The notes under the pieces were generated by a model. The model was not told where the DNA came from, did no database searches, and saw only the letters and a list, made by a program, of their open reading frames with translations. Below are positions 10,041 to 22,201 of a stretch of 64,000 nt of DNA, one piece after another. Position 1 is the stretch's first letter. Each line of letters starts with the position of its first letter. The stretch is from Cristatella mucedo (taxonomy: Eukaryota > Bryozoa > Phylactolaemata > Cristatellidae). A program made the position numbers and the translations under genes. The stretch is from NCBI GenBank assembly GCA_009760855.2, contig WPIO01000119.1, forward strand, positions 922,001 to 986,000, given 5' to 3'.

Positions 10041-11963
10041 ATTCTTACTGTCAGTATACTCATTATTATAATTGTCGCGACCTATGAAGGCCTTCTGTCG
10101 TTGTTGGTGATACAGTCGAAATGGAGTAGTCCGAACCAGTGAAAGAGTATATCTTGAGCCTTCTACCATTTCATTCGTTTTAATTCTGTCAGGCAGAACT
10201 ATAGCTTTCAGATAAAAACGGAAGCTCTGATGTTCCTCATTTTCTAGATGGACACGGGAACAAATAACGTAAGCAGGCTTGTTAGTTATCATACCGAGAC
10301 ATCCTAAAACGGCCATCAATATTCATTTATACATAGGTTTTCCTTAGGAATGATTTCCAATCAAAAAGATTCTACACGATTTTGTACGAGGGCGGAGTTG
10401 AGTGAAGAGTGCTCTTCAAGAGTGACCCTTAGCTTGCAGTTTGCTACATTAATGCGGTTTTCGAGGCTGTTAGCAGAGTCTGGGTTTTAATGAGAAAGAC
10501 CTTGTTCACAAATGATTCATAATTAATTTAATGAATATCAAATTTTTCGTTAAACAATATAATAAATATATGATGTAATATAATAGAATTAATTTAAAAT
10601 AGTCTATTTTAATTATGTTTTTTAATAATTGTATAAGCTTCTTACTGTAAATAATTTGTAATATGCCTTACTTGACGCCCTTCACTCAGCTCAAACATTA
10701 GACAGAACAAAAATAATTAAAGAGACTAAGAAATAGTCCAAACTCTTAGTAAGCACAAAAAAGGTCATGGAATAGTCATTGTTTGCTTATTTTGACATTT
10801 TATCCGAGAGAAATGCAATTACGGTTGTACGCATTGTCTGTATGCCTTTTATTTGGGATGATAGAGCTGTAGGGATTTTTTAGCGACTGCAGCTTGACAA
10901 ACTAAATATTTAATTAGCTAAAAGGCTTACGGTGAATGCGTTTATTTCTTAATACTAAATCGAGTATATAATGATATATTTGGAAAGAGATTAAATTAAT
11001 ACATTTGATTGCTTGGTACCTGCCCACATCATAAGCCACTGTTTATATAATTTGGTAAGCTAACAGCGGCCTGCGTGAAATGCCTTTACATATGACGAAG
11101 TCATGCACTTCTATCAGCCTTATGTTTCCAGCGTATGTAAATGACTTCATTAGCTTTTCTGATGAGAAAAAGCTCTGTTATTTGTAAATTATGCCGTCCA
11201 GTGGGTTAATTGGTGGTGTGGTAATAGATAATTCTCATTCAAATGTCGCTATTTGAAGTCATCAGTCCACTTAACTACATACAAGATAGATTACGAAAAT
11301 ACTTTATGGTAGCTGAATTGCCGAATGTTAGTCGTACATGGAAGTTTTTTTTAAGTTTAAATTAGTGATTAACCTATGGTTTGAGTCATTTGGGATTTCT
11401 GTCCTTATGGCAAGCTGTGCGATGACATCTGCTGATTTGTGTGCATCATTTCCTCCATAATTTTGACAGGTAACTATCATAGACAAATAAACACGGCCAA
11501 ACAAACCTAGAAGCGGAAAGTTAAATTCACGATTACAATTTCGTACCATTAGACGTTTGAAGCGATTTTATTTGGATTTTCATTAAATTAGACTGAGGCA
11601 AATGTGGTTAACTTTAAAGTGTAAGCAATTCCTGAATTGAAAAACATAGTAACCTTTGTTGGGATAATAAATTATTTGCTTGTAGAGTACTTAAGGTGAC
11701 TTGAAGTAACGGTGATGTCAGTGGTTACTTAGTTTTTCTAGATGAGCCTTACACTATTGCCAGTTCTGCTCACACAGGTTTATTCACGGTTGCTGATAAA
11801 TCCCGCAGTCATTGAAACTGTTTTAAGCGTTCTAATTTTGACCTCTCAGCTATATAAAGACTCTAATCAAAAATTATATTAGCTATTTAATGCAACGATA
11901 TAAGAGTGCACTTGAGAACACGGTATTTTCTCACTAGTTGATATTGGCTCCAGTTAATGTGCA
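10041..11963. other. Intron sequence, nothing firmly recognised
   Basis: AT-rich. A 108-codon minus-strand frame overlaps its left end (9993-10319). I cannot identify it, and it runs into the LINE A tail. No other candidate exon or repeat. Confidence 0.4.
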
Positions 11964-12150
11964 ATGAGCCGTGATGGCACAGTCGGTAAGACGGTTGCTT
12001 TCACGACCTCGGTCCCGAGGTCATGGGTTCGATTCCTGCGGTGGGCGATCCTTTATCGCTACTGCAAGCGGTGGTGATAGCCTTAAAGGCTCTTCTGTCG
12101 CTATAAAAAGAGGCTGTTTAATTAGCTAGGATTTATTTATTTATTGTATT
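11964..12150 (+). mobile_element. tRNA-derived SINE, second family
   Basis: The head is GAGCCGTGATGGCACAGTCGG, with an A-box-like GATGGCACAGTCGGTAAG and a strong B box GGGTTCGATTCC at about 12025-12036. A true tRNA is unlikely, because the acceptor arms (GCCGTGA and the bases after the B box) do not pair. A tRNA-unrelated body with AAGCGGTGGTGATAGCC follows, and the tail is (TTTA)n near 12130-12150. It lacks the LINE A stem-loop, so it probably uses a different partner or mechanism from the SINEs at 1442 and 8196. Confidence 0.72.
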
Positions 12151-12624
12151 TTATTAGGCTTGCAAACATAGGCCTATCGAAGCGTCCTTTTACACTATTT
12201 CAAAAAGGTCGCTAAGATTTTATCTTTGTAAACATAGCCTACAGGGAGTAAGAATAAATGCATCCATGATGCGATTGCCGTACGACAATGCAGTGCATTT
12301 CTTGTGTTCGACTATTTACATGAGCATATCCTAAGCCTAGAAAGTAACATTAGTCATGATTACTTTACATTGACCATGCCCAATCACGTGAGCTACGCAT
12401 AAAACTGGCTGTAAAGGTTAAATATGTAGTCTTCAGGCGGCCAAGTTAGACTGCAGTGATGCAGGATATTGCACTCAGCTTTTCCTCAAAAATGGTCGTT
12501 AAATTGACTAACGGAGGGAATGAGAAAACACTTACCTTGGCTCATTTTTGAAATTCAAAAGCAGCTGCTACTGCAACCCAAATCCCCATGGTTTTACAGG
12601 AATTTTCCTTATCCCGATAGTGAC
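12151..12624. other. Intron spacer, nothing recognised
   Basis: No supported exon, RNA gene or repeat. Confidence 0.4.
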
Positions 12625-12906
12625 ATTTCTTACGCAACGACATCTACTCTCCAACTGCCGACTATGGCACATCTTTTTCAGCGGTCCTCAACTGCTACTT
12701 CTATGCTACTCACTACCTCAACTGCTCTCCTAACTCTGCTATGCTTCCCACTTTCTCTTTGTTGCGTGAGACGAAGTCTGTTGGCTACCGAATGCGTACC
12801 GAAAGCCGCTTAGGCTGTGAGTGCACTATACAAAACTCTCCTGCGTAACACCCACATGGTCTTTATGACTTTGTGGAGTTACAGACGGAGATACATTACA
12901 TTATAT
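12625..12906 (+). mobile_element. LINE family B, 3' end
   Basis: It matches the C-terminal codons and 3' UTR of family B: ACTGCCGACTATGGC, GACGAAGTCTGTTGGCTACC and GTCTTTATGACTTTGTGGAG. The native stop is kept (TCT CCT GCG TAA, about 12838-12848). The element ends GACGGAGATACATTACATTA, showing the repeated ATTAC tail. Strongly 5'-truncated. It lies ~480 bp upstream of the Ig exon at 13386. Confidence 0.82.
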
Positions 12907-13385
12907 CAACTGCTTTGGTTAACTTGAAATACCAGTGCTATGGAACCACCGTAAGATCATTATCTGTCTTTTTTATACGCCCTGAGAGAATTAACTTTTA
13001 AATTTAAGCTAACCTGATGAGATACAATAATGTATACTTAACTTGTATGCTATCGGAAGAAGGGCGGTCGGAGCTAACATCCAGTAGCGTAGAGTTTAAG
13101 TAGAATTGACTAGATCGCCTGGTTGCACACGCAGTCGTCCCTAAAAAATCTATGACCTACTCTTAAGCACAGTTCAGCATAGGACAATTTCTGTATGCTT
13201 ACTAATAATTGCGATCTAATCTCCTTATTGGAATTGACATGTATGTTACTTAATATTAATGTCATATTTAAAATATGGAGCTAAAATGTGACAACGTAAT
13301 TCTCCTGCCAAGCTACTGTCATTAAATTGAACCTGTCAAGGGTACGAAACAAGGCTAAAACACGCCGCGTCCATGTATGCTACAG

Positions 13386-13490
13386 AACTTACATTGGTTG
13401 ATGCACGGCTGCACGATACAGGTACAGTGACCTGTGAAGCAGCAAATGATGTTGGAAAAGTGAGAGCCTCTGCTCGCCTAATCGTTTACG
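13386..13490 (+). CDS. Ig superfamily receptor, exon 2 of 5 in window
   Basis: A 105-nt exon between acceptor GCTACAG and donor ACG|GTAAGT, a perfect consensus. Phase 1 in and out. It encodes LTLVDARLHDTGTVTCEAAN and DVGKVRASARLIVY, the E-F-G strands of an I-set Ig domain: the D-x-G-x-V-x-C signature, then the A-x-N-x-x-G turn typical of I-set folds. Joined to the exon at 2675-3045 it completes one Ig domain, with Cys in FTCQI bridging to Cys in VTCEA. It is too short to be found as a standalone open frame. The phase match and domain completion are strong evidence that it is real. Confidence 0.88.
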
Positions 13491-16400
13491 GTAAGTAAAA
13501 GCTTGTTTTTATAGGTACCTGGTAGTACGTTTCATCTAGGCCGAACGTCAGACTAGTCGCCTTATTAAGTAACGAGTGTAACCTAAACTCAACTGGCCAG
13601 GAGTATATTAAATTCAGTAACAATTCAACTGTTCCCTTAATAGAGGTAGATCAGCTTGTACCGAACAAGATTTGCCTGCATTAACGGTAAATTAAATGAT
13701 TAATCAATCCAAATAGTGAGTGAGATTGTATTTTAATTTACCACTTTAAGATGCCACACAAGTCACAATAAAAGTTGGTAACGAGCCAGAAACGTAGACT
13801 TATGAAATTATAATCGATAATTAATCTTTCTACTGTTAAGGTTATATTATTGAACCAAAGGAGTGTCAATGTTAAACTAATTACAGGCGGAATTTACATG
13901 CAATTGCGAATCTGGAACTCATATAAAGTCCACCTCTTAGCAGCGTTAAAAATGCATTAGGCCTATTCTCACCGAGATATTCTTACTTTGTAAATGCAGC
14001 AGTGCCATTAGTAATTTGAGAGCTTCACTGCCGTGAGGAATCACATCCATTTAGCTTGGCCTGATCTATTCTATTGACTTTCACCATATATTTTAGAGAT
14101 AAAGACCTGCTCTTTTTATTTATTTATTTATCAAGTTGTTGCTACGAGCTCTCTGAAGAACCCAATTAACGCTTTGCACCTCCGGAAGGCTGCAGTTGTT
14201 GCAAGATCTCTATGAATGACTTAGACAACTTAGTCAAGACATTTGGCGAAACTGGCACCAATGGCATACCGGAATGAATCAATCAGGGAAATGATTAAAA
14301 TGATTAATACTAATACCGTTTGGCAATTTTTTAGCCATTCCACTTGCATGTTATACCTGAAAGACAAAATGTATTGTTCTTCATGAGCACCCTAGTTTTG
14401 GTAAGATAGGTCACAACCTTTTAACAAGATAAATATCCGTTAAAAACCTCTGGATTTGGAAGTTAGAAATGTATTTAAAAGTGTCGAAATTATTTTAGAA
14501 ATTAGTCTACTAACTTAAGAGAAAGTAAAACTGCCTAATACTTTATCAGACCACGCCGCGAATCGGTCAGAGTTGCTGAAGCTGCTGCCACGGCTCCGCC
14601 AAGAGCCGACACTGAGATCCCGCTTGCATAATTCATTTCGGACAGAGCTTCGCGCCAATCCCTCCGTGTGAAACCTCTTATAAAGCCTGTTACGATGTAA
14701 AAATAAAATATTTCAGGCTGTGTGAGCTTGTTTTTGATTGATTTTCAGAGATCCTATCTGAATTATTTATGGGTGATATTAATTTCAATATACTTCTTCA
14801 GCCTACAGCAGGCATTATTTATCCATAAAGGATATTGCCTGGATTACCAATTTTCGCCTTTCAATGTAGACGATGAGGCTCGGCCTTATCTCGTCCCTAG
14901 AACTTTATCATTTTACGTTCTTAATTTGGAAGAGTACTGTAGTAGGCAGTCATTAGGTTGACTAGTTTCAAGCTCCATTCCGATTGCCCCCATTACCTTA
15001 CATAATTTTAGCGACCTTGCTATATCATTTTATCTAGTTAACCATACGGTCGGTTCAAACCAATTAAAAAACTGGCATGCTCTTTTGGATTTTATCTTCA
15101 CATCTCTCTTGAGATGCTAACACAACGCAACAGAGGGGACACACATATCGTTTAACTGATTTGAAAGATTCATATGCATAGTCGCAGAAGTACCTTAATG
15201 GTTACAACCAGCATAGGCAAACCGGCTTTAAAGCAGATTCAGTCAACACATTACATTGACTTAATAAGCAGTTCTTTTAATATATACCAATACGAACACG
15301 TAGCAGAACTGTTAAAGATGTCCTTAGCTAATTGCCAAGGTTGATACTTTACTTCAATCAGCAACGTAGCTAGCCTACCTTTCGTTGAATGGCCTTGATA
15401 GCCCATTCCTGCTTTATAATCAATCCGTTTCTAGTCGCATATGACAATCATTGCATTTTCATATATAAATTTCTGAAACTGCGAAGCACCCAACTGCGGC
15501 CAAAAAGAAGTATTTTCTTTTATTTACCTTTTTTTACTTTATTTAGTGTTTAAATTTTTTATTTCCATTATGTTTTCTAAACATCATTCCAAACTAGCAA
15601 TAGCTGGTTATAAAATGCATATAGAAATCCCACAATTAACCTCTTTAGAGCCAAGTTGTGTGCATCAGCTGATTCATATCTCTAATTAAAGGTTTGCGAA
15701 ATTCAATTTAAAGTAAGCACCTTAACTCAATATAATGCTTCCTGCAATAGCATGGAGGCAACACCTTTATAGCTGAAATTCAGTTATAATGCATTCCTTT
15801 GAACCAGATTCCGAGTACCACGGATTGAGTCTCTTTATCTTATAAATTTATCTCGCAAACATTAAAATGGATCAATGTATTTCCTTATTCATAAGCTCAG
15901 TTTTTGTCCAGCCCCACTTATTCGGAGAAATAACTAATTGTCGTTATTTCTTTGGTGTAGATGCGTTTACTTTTCTAGCAAAGCATGCTCCATCCCGCAG
16001 GCTGAATTGGGTCATGGTTTAGTTCAAAGTTCACTTCCGACAATAATCTTGAGTCGGTCACTAACCATGTGCTTAAGTAATCAATCAAAGTATCAGGACT
16101 GACTGCCAACGACATAAGATACGAAGGCTTTACGTAGGTCTTACAACAATATTCTTACTTAACCGAAGTATTGGTGTTTTAAAAAAATTTGAATCCTGCC
16201 TGTCCATTGAAGAAATGCTCAAATCATCCAGCAACCTTATCCACAACTTTGGGACAGTCATAAAAATTTCCAACGATCCATTGGACAATCTAGCGGAAGC
16301 GTCTCTAGTTTTTTCCATCTAATTTTGGTTTATGCAAGTGAGAGTAATGGTATAGCCAGTGAGGGCAGGGTGCATTGTGCCCCTCCTGCAGTGAGACACC

Positions 16401-18534
16401 GACCTTCGTGACTAATCTATTCTTTCGCGCTCCGACCATCACAAACGATGACATTTTAATGTGATTACACTTGGAGAGCAACAACAGATTTTTTTTACAA
16501 TAACAACTATGCCTTTACAGTTTAATCTTTCAGTTATTGGCGCTGGATCAATGCTCCATCAAAATCTTTTATTTCTTTGCTCCCTACGTAAACAAGGATT
16601 TGTCAATTCTAACCCTCTCCATATGTAAAAGTCGGTGCTTCTCTGCTTACTGAGAGCATTTCTTATAGTAAAATATCTATTGGCTTCTTCTTAGTCTGTT
16701 CCTCGCCTGTCCTTAATGTCGGCTTTCAAGACTGCCACACGTCTGAGTTCCGCCCTTCATGCAATGAGCATCCCCAATCTACTGACCTAAATATGAGATA
16801 TATCTACCGTGATTTTTTCTGCATCTATAACATTTGTTTTAGGTAAGTGGCCTCTTTAGGCCATGTCACCGCACCGTTGAAAAGAGCGGTTTTTAGGTAG
16901 GTCTTTACAAAGCCAACTATTGACCTATTAAACATCAGCAGCTTTCTTTCCTACTGCCTACAATTGTTCGTTTCAGGAATAAGAATATTTAGGGCCAGCT
17001 AGGCTAAAATAAGATGTGAAATATCGAAGTAAGCACTTAATTTCTAAGGAATTTTTATAATTGATTACATCCTTGAAATCAGCATTGATGTGACTGAAAG
17101 GCGATCTAATTAATAACAAATTAGATACAATCTCTCTGCTATTTCAAATTGATAACTTTTTCAGCTTTAGATCAAATGACCCTTTGGTTCTTAAGCGGTT
17201 TTCACTTACAGGGTTACTATTGACATTGAGTTTCACTGACTTATCCTCTATCTCACTTCAAAATTCCTTTAGTTTAATCCTTCCAAAAAGCCTTCAAATT
17301 AGCCTGCACCCCATGTTCCGATTTTGAAGCATGTAATTTATTCCGCATGGTGTGTTAGCGCATCTCGACTGCAGTACATCAGCTTGCTCACAAATCATAA
17401 CATCAAGACAGAAGGAACCACCTTACACAACTAACGGCATGACCTCACAGCAGACTAAGCTTCTTTTTGAGGACCAACAATTTTATGTGATAACCAGCAG
17501 TGAGACTAAGGCACAGTCTGCTTACCAAATTGCTAATTTTAAAATTATTCTGTTAAAAGCTCTCTATGATGAGTTTTAAGTCTTCAAATATCCTTAAAAC
17601 TTCGCCCGAAAGCTGTCTGAAGCTAACGTAGAAGCCGGTGTAAATGTGGCACATTATAGAGAGAATCTTTAGCTGTTATTTCCACGAAATACATAGTAGT
17701 AATGAGAAAACAGATTGGAACCGTTTGTTTTTAGTGATTCGAATCTTCCTAGTCAGTCATTATATGGTAAAATACTTAAAACACGGTGAAAATATGCTGA
17801 AAGTTGCTTCACAGTTGCATGCAAAATATCTTTGTAATGGATTCTTATATTGATACATTAAAGTGGAGCTTAAGTGCTTACAAGTAGCAGCGATGAAATG
17901 GCTTCAACATGTCTGCAGTTATCTTGGAAAACAACTTGCTAAGACTATACTTAAGAAGATTGCAAAGAACTACTTGTGGTTAATTTTTTTCTGGTGGACA
18001 TTGCAAAGGAGAAAATGAAAAAATTAATTTTAAATATTGTGAGATCTTTGTATAGTTTCCTCGCTCATAGTAAATCCGTTTCATCGGTTTCAATTTCCAA
18101 ATAAATTTGAACTGAAAGATTTTGTATTTTCAATTCGTTATTTATTCGAGTTGCAATTATTGAACTCATCTCACTGTCTCGGTCACAAGAAAAAAATTTT
18201 AGCGTGGTGAATTACACTATTTCAACTTTTTTGGAAAATCAGATTGCAAAATGACCTGATGCAGTTATTAGTGATAAGGCTCAGGAAAATAACATCAGCG
18301 GCCATTCTTTATGACTTTTGTGTCCCCGGGAAGATCTTTTACACAAAGCTAGCATGGAGCTAACCAACGTTTGGGGGCATTTAGATATCAAGCATTTAGT
18401 TGTTGTACACCCAAAGCGGGTAACTCACTGCCGACTGACGACGTCACGACGTTCCCTGATTTTATAGCCTTCATAACCAACGAAGAGCCTCTTCATAAAA
18501 AATTTGCTATTTGTATTGAAACTTGTCATGCTTT
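13491..18534. other. Intron sequence, nothing firmly recognised
   Basis: Most of the 8.7 kb intron between the exons at 13386 and 22202. Mostly AT-rich. A + strand frame of ~80 codons ends at the TAA at ~16321 and contains ESCLSIEEMLKSSSNLIHNF. It looks protein-like, but I cannot place it in a family or in the receptor. (TTTA)n at 14118-14130 is a simple repeat. Confidence 0.4.
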
Positions 18535-18685
18535 TTGAATGTTCACACTGTGCATTTTACCTCTAATCATGATATGATTCATGACACTGTGGGTGGTACA
18601 CAAACCATATGATTATGCTTACCGTACAGCTTACGTAAAAGTGCAGGAAGAGACTAAGTTTTTCTACGGGTGCAATACATATATG
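18535..18685 (+). mobile_element. LINE family A, old 3' remnant
   Basis: It aligns in order with the 3' UTR: CACACTGTGCAT, CATATGATTATGCTTACCG, then GTAAAAGTGCAGGAAGAGACTAAG and GGGTGCAATA, the diverged stem-loop. Very degenerate. Confidence 0.55.
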
Positions 18686-19132
18686 TTATAATAATTCTAG
18701 CATCTAAGAGTATGGTCTAAATCTGACGAAAGGCAGATTTCTCCTACATATATACCATCGGGTAAACGACGTACGTAAGAACAAAATGATTATGCTAAAC
18801 ATTAGATTGAATGGGCTGCCAAAAATGAGCCTAATCCTTTACTGTTTCGTGGTCGATAAGTAACACATTTCGATTCAATATATTTTCCAGAACTCTTAAT
18901 TAAAAAATGAACAAGTGATTAGCTTTTACTCTTTTCCATCTTAGCTTCAGCCATATTTTTTGCAATTGGCTTTTTGGCATTGAAATAAAGTAATACTTTT
19001 TCTTCAACGCTTTGAATTCTAAAGATTTTAAAGTAGCCAATGAAATCTTTCATCCAAACTTAGGTGCTAATTCTAATTCAGATGATGCAAAGTATTTTTA
19101 AGCTTCAGCCCCTGCATTGTCTATCTGTCTAT

Positions 19133-19134
19133 CA

Positions 19135-19196
<62 letters not shown>

Positions 19197-19250
19197 ATAT
19201 ATATATATATATATGCCTATATATAGATTTATATATATATATATATATAT
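19133..19250. repeat. Compound microsatellite (CT)11(AT)n
   Basis: TCA is followed by exactly 11 CT units (19135-19156) and then long AT runs broken by GTGTGT and short interruptions up to ~19250. The same TCA(CT)11(AT)n structure occurs at 52580-52728. Peptides read from it (runs of Ile/Tyr) are not genes. Confidence 0.95.
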
Positions 19251-19759
19251 GTATTATGCTCTATATATCTTCAGTCTATTTTATCTCTTTGATCTCTTCA
19301 TGCGTCCCAACATGTCAAAGTTATTGTTAGTCCTTGATGCCTATCTCTTGTAAAAAGTTCATTATTATCAGTAACCTTACTTAAACTAAATGGCAATAAA
19401 ATATAATTGATAGAGTTTGTAAAATCTGCCATAACTGATTAGTTATAAAAATTACAACTCTAAATGAGTCAATTGAGCTAAAATGATCTTTTCATAAACA
19501 ATCTTATTAGGGAAACTTTTAAAGTCGATATTCTCTGAGGTCCACAAAAAATCTTTGAGGTTGTTTTATCTGGCCATTCATTAGTTTTACTATAACGACT
19601 TAAAGTTTACAACGTTGTTCGCAGTTCTTTCAGCCTGTTTAATTAGGAGCATAATATTGACACAAAGCTCAGCAGCTACAGACCGGCAGATATGTTTATA
19701 GAGAGCTCCGAAATTCCAGCCGCACCACTGTATAGCTGCCAAAAAATCATTTTCCAGCT
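19251..19759. other. Intron spacer, nothing recognised
   Basis: No exon or repeat supported. Confidence 0.4.
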
Positions 19760-21160
19760 ATGTAATGTAAGGTATCTCCGGCTGTAACTCCACAACGTTT
19801 TGAAGATTATGTGGGTGTTACGCAGGAGAGTTTTGTGTAGCCCACTCACAGCCTAAGCGGCTTTCGGTACGCATTCTGTAGCCAACAGACTTCGTCTCGC
19901 TCAACAAAGAGAAAGCGGAAAACATGGCAGATTCAGGAGAGCAGTTGAGGTAGTGAGTGTCACGGAAGTAGCTGCCCAGAATTGCTGAACAGGATGAGTC
20001 ACAGTCTGCAGCAGGAGAGTGGTTGTCGTTGCTTAAGAATTTTGAAACTGAGTTCTACTTTCTATGACCTGCAGAGCGAAAGCTTCTGTTGCCAACGGTC
20101 CGTAAGCCAGTGAATGAAACAGCTAATTCATTGTCCATACAGGACCTGAGGGTGCAAGGAGGCTGAAACCGGTGCAGCAGTTTAGCTACCTACAAAGAAT
20201 CCAAGCTGTAGCTAGCCTTTTGGGTCACCGTAAGAACTTTACTCTGTATCCGTTGATCGACCGGCATTCATCCTAGCTCTTGTAGCAAAGGCGTAATGTA
20301 GTCAAACCTCTTGGACTTGCAAACTAGCTTTGCAGCCGTTATCATAGCCATCTGCAGTGGCCCAGTTTCTTTCTTTGGTGGCCCAGTCCAAAGGGAATGA
20401 CATTAATCAGGCCGAGACAGAACTAAGGATCTAGTTACATTTTATGCAAGCTACTGTGGAAGAGAGCTCCTAATCTTAGGGATCGGACGTGATGGATAGC
20501 TTTAGAAGCACTCTTCCGAATGAAGCTTTTATAATTGAGGCAGCTGTCGAAAATGACACTTAAATTTCGAACAAGTGCTGATGGTCGCACAAAACCATCA
20601 CCTATTCTAACAGTAAAGCCTTTTAATCCAGCCACATGCTTAGGGTGTCTTATGAGCAGCAGTTTGGTTTTATCGTCTTTTAGTTTCAAGAAGTTTTCCG
20701 ACATCAAGCATCGAATGTCGGCAACGCAAGCATTCAGTTTCTTAGTTGCTGCAGCAGATTCCGACTGTTTGAATGACAAATACAGTAGATTATCATTAGC
20801 ATAAAAGTGATATCTCATTCCATGTGCCTGAATCACTTTTCCCAGAGGTTGAGTATAAATGGAGAACAGCAAGTCGTCGAGTACAGACCCTTGAGGGACT
20901 CAGTGGGTGCACGTCTCGTGCGTAAGACCTGACTCCCGCAGGACACGAATTGAACACGATCTGTCAAGCACGATTTAAACCACGCCAGTGCTTCGTCTGC
21001 CAAACCAATTGTTTTTCTCGATCGTTCAAGTAAAACATCGTGACCAACGGTGTCGAAGGAAGCTGAAAGATCTAGCAGAGCCCGGGCAGTGACATTCCCG
21101 TCATCGTTGCCACATTGAATTTATAGTTAACACGGAGGAGAGCAGTTTAAGTGAAGTGCT
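19760..21160 (-). mobile_element. LINE family B, minus-strand copy
   Basis: The minus strand runs from codons for HSTETALLRVN (near 21140) through LLDLSA, TVGHDVLLERSRK, the RT core, C-terminus and 3' UTR, ending near 19760 with GAGTTACAGCCGGAGATACC and TTACATTACA. The 5' end is truncated inside RT. The native TAA after the SPA codons is kept near 19850. Frame breaks are present. It lies in an intron, antisense to the Ig receptor. Confidence 0.88.
20435..20872 (-). pseudogene. LINE family B RT palm with altered active site
   Basis: A 145-codon frame encodes [16 protein letters not shown], then [14 protein letters not shown] where other copies have FYADDTQLYF, then [11 protein letters not shown] and the RNLSVIFDS region. 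The first Asp of the YADD box is Asn, and Thr-Gln has become Asn-Leu. In known reverse transcriptases this Asp binds catalytic metal, so this copy should be inactive whatever its frame state. Confidence 0.82.
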
Positions 21161-21857
21161 GCCTCTTGATCCCTATGTCTCCAATAACACTGTGGCTTCA
21201 GCTTCCTTAATTTTAATTGCTTTCCCTTCCTTCGCTAGCTTTGTACTACTTGCCTGAAATACTTTGCTTTAGCAAGCTCGCCATTATCCAACCTCTCCTC
21301 CTGACTTAAGCTCTACAGAAGAGTGTAGCCTTAACTTCAAATTACAGGGTGCTCTCTAATTATTTAAATAGCTCAGAGACAACATATAGTACGAACGGTA
21401 GCATACATAAATCTGTTTACGCTTAAACGAGAGTTGTCATACTGTAACTGCCTTGTAAATTATAATAAAAACCACTATAAAAATTTCAATTAACTATGGT
21501 CTTAAGAACTAATTTATTTCGTGAAATCTCAATACTGTTTAAGTAAGGCTTGAACTCAAAATGTAAGTTTGCCCACGCTCTGATTTCAGGGATACTGATA
21601 GATCAGGCTATTCATGGCTAAAGTAAAAGTTTTGGTTTGCAAGTCATGTGCATTTTTTTAGCAAACTTAAATTGCCTTGAATGAAATTATTTTCTTCAAG
21701 AGTGCTCTATAATGTTATTGTTAGTAGTACTAGAAGCACTATTTGAATTCTACTTTATTTTATTAATAAATTTTATTCTGTTTTATACTTTTTGGATAAG
21801 TAGAACCAAAATGATAAGTTAGTTTAGTCTTCTCATGTAAAGTAAGTAAATATAACA
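21161..21857. other. Intron spacer, nothing recognised
   Basis: AT-rich, with no exon or repeat supported. Confidence 0.4.
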
Positions 21858-21948
21858 CATATATATATGCGTGTAAATAGATTAAGTTATATATATAGTT
21901 ATATATATATATATATACCTATATATATATATATATATATACATATCC
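21858..21948. repeat. (AT)n microsatellite
   Basis: Several AT runs separated by GCGTGTAAATAGATTAAG and short spacers. The spacer resembles AGAGATTAAG of the LINE A/SINE tail, so this may be an expanded SINE end, but too little remains to say. Confidence 0.85.
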
Positions 21949-22201
21949 TGGAAAATTTACTTTTGCTGCAAGGTCTAAGTTGCTAAACTATTCAACACAA
22001 AAATAGCACCAAGAAGTTTCATAGTTTCATAAAACACAATACTTAATCTTTAATATCCGGCTGTTAAATTAACTGCTTCCTGACAGCATGGCTATATATT
22101 TTTGACCAAGGGACAGTAAAATTTATAACTATCATAGAAAAGAGTGCATATCGTAAGTTACCTGGGAAAACCTTGGGATCATTTAAGTAAATCTTTTACA
22201 G

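Noticed and set aside
11964-12045. Functional tRNA gene
   Set aside because: A and B boxes are present, but the acceptor stem does not pair and a SINE body with a (TTTA)n tail follows. The heads at 1442, 8196 and 40517 likewise fail as tRNAs.
19064-19353. Ile/Tyr-rich hydrophobic 'proteins' near 19100 and 52500
   Set aside because: They are translations of (CT)n(AT)n microsatellites, not genes.
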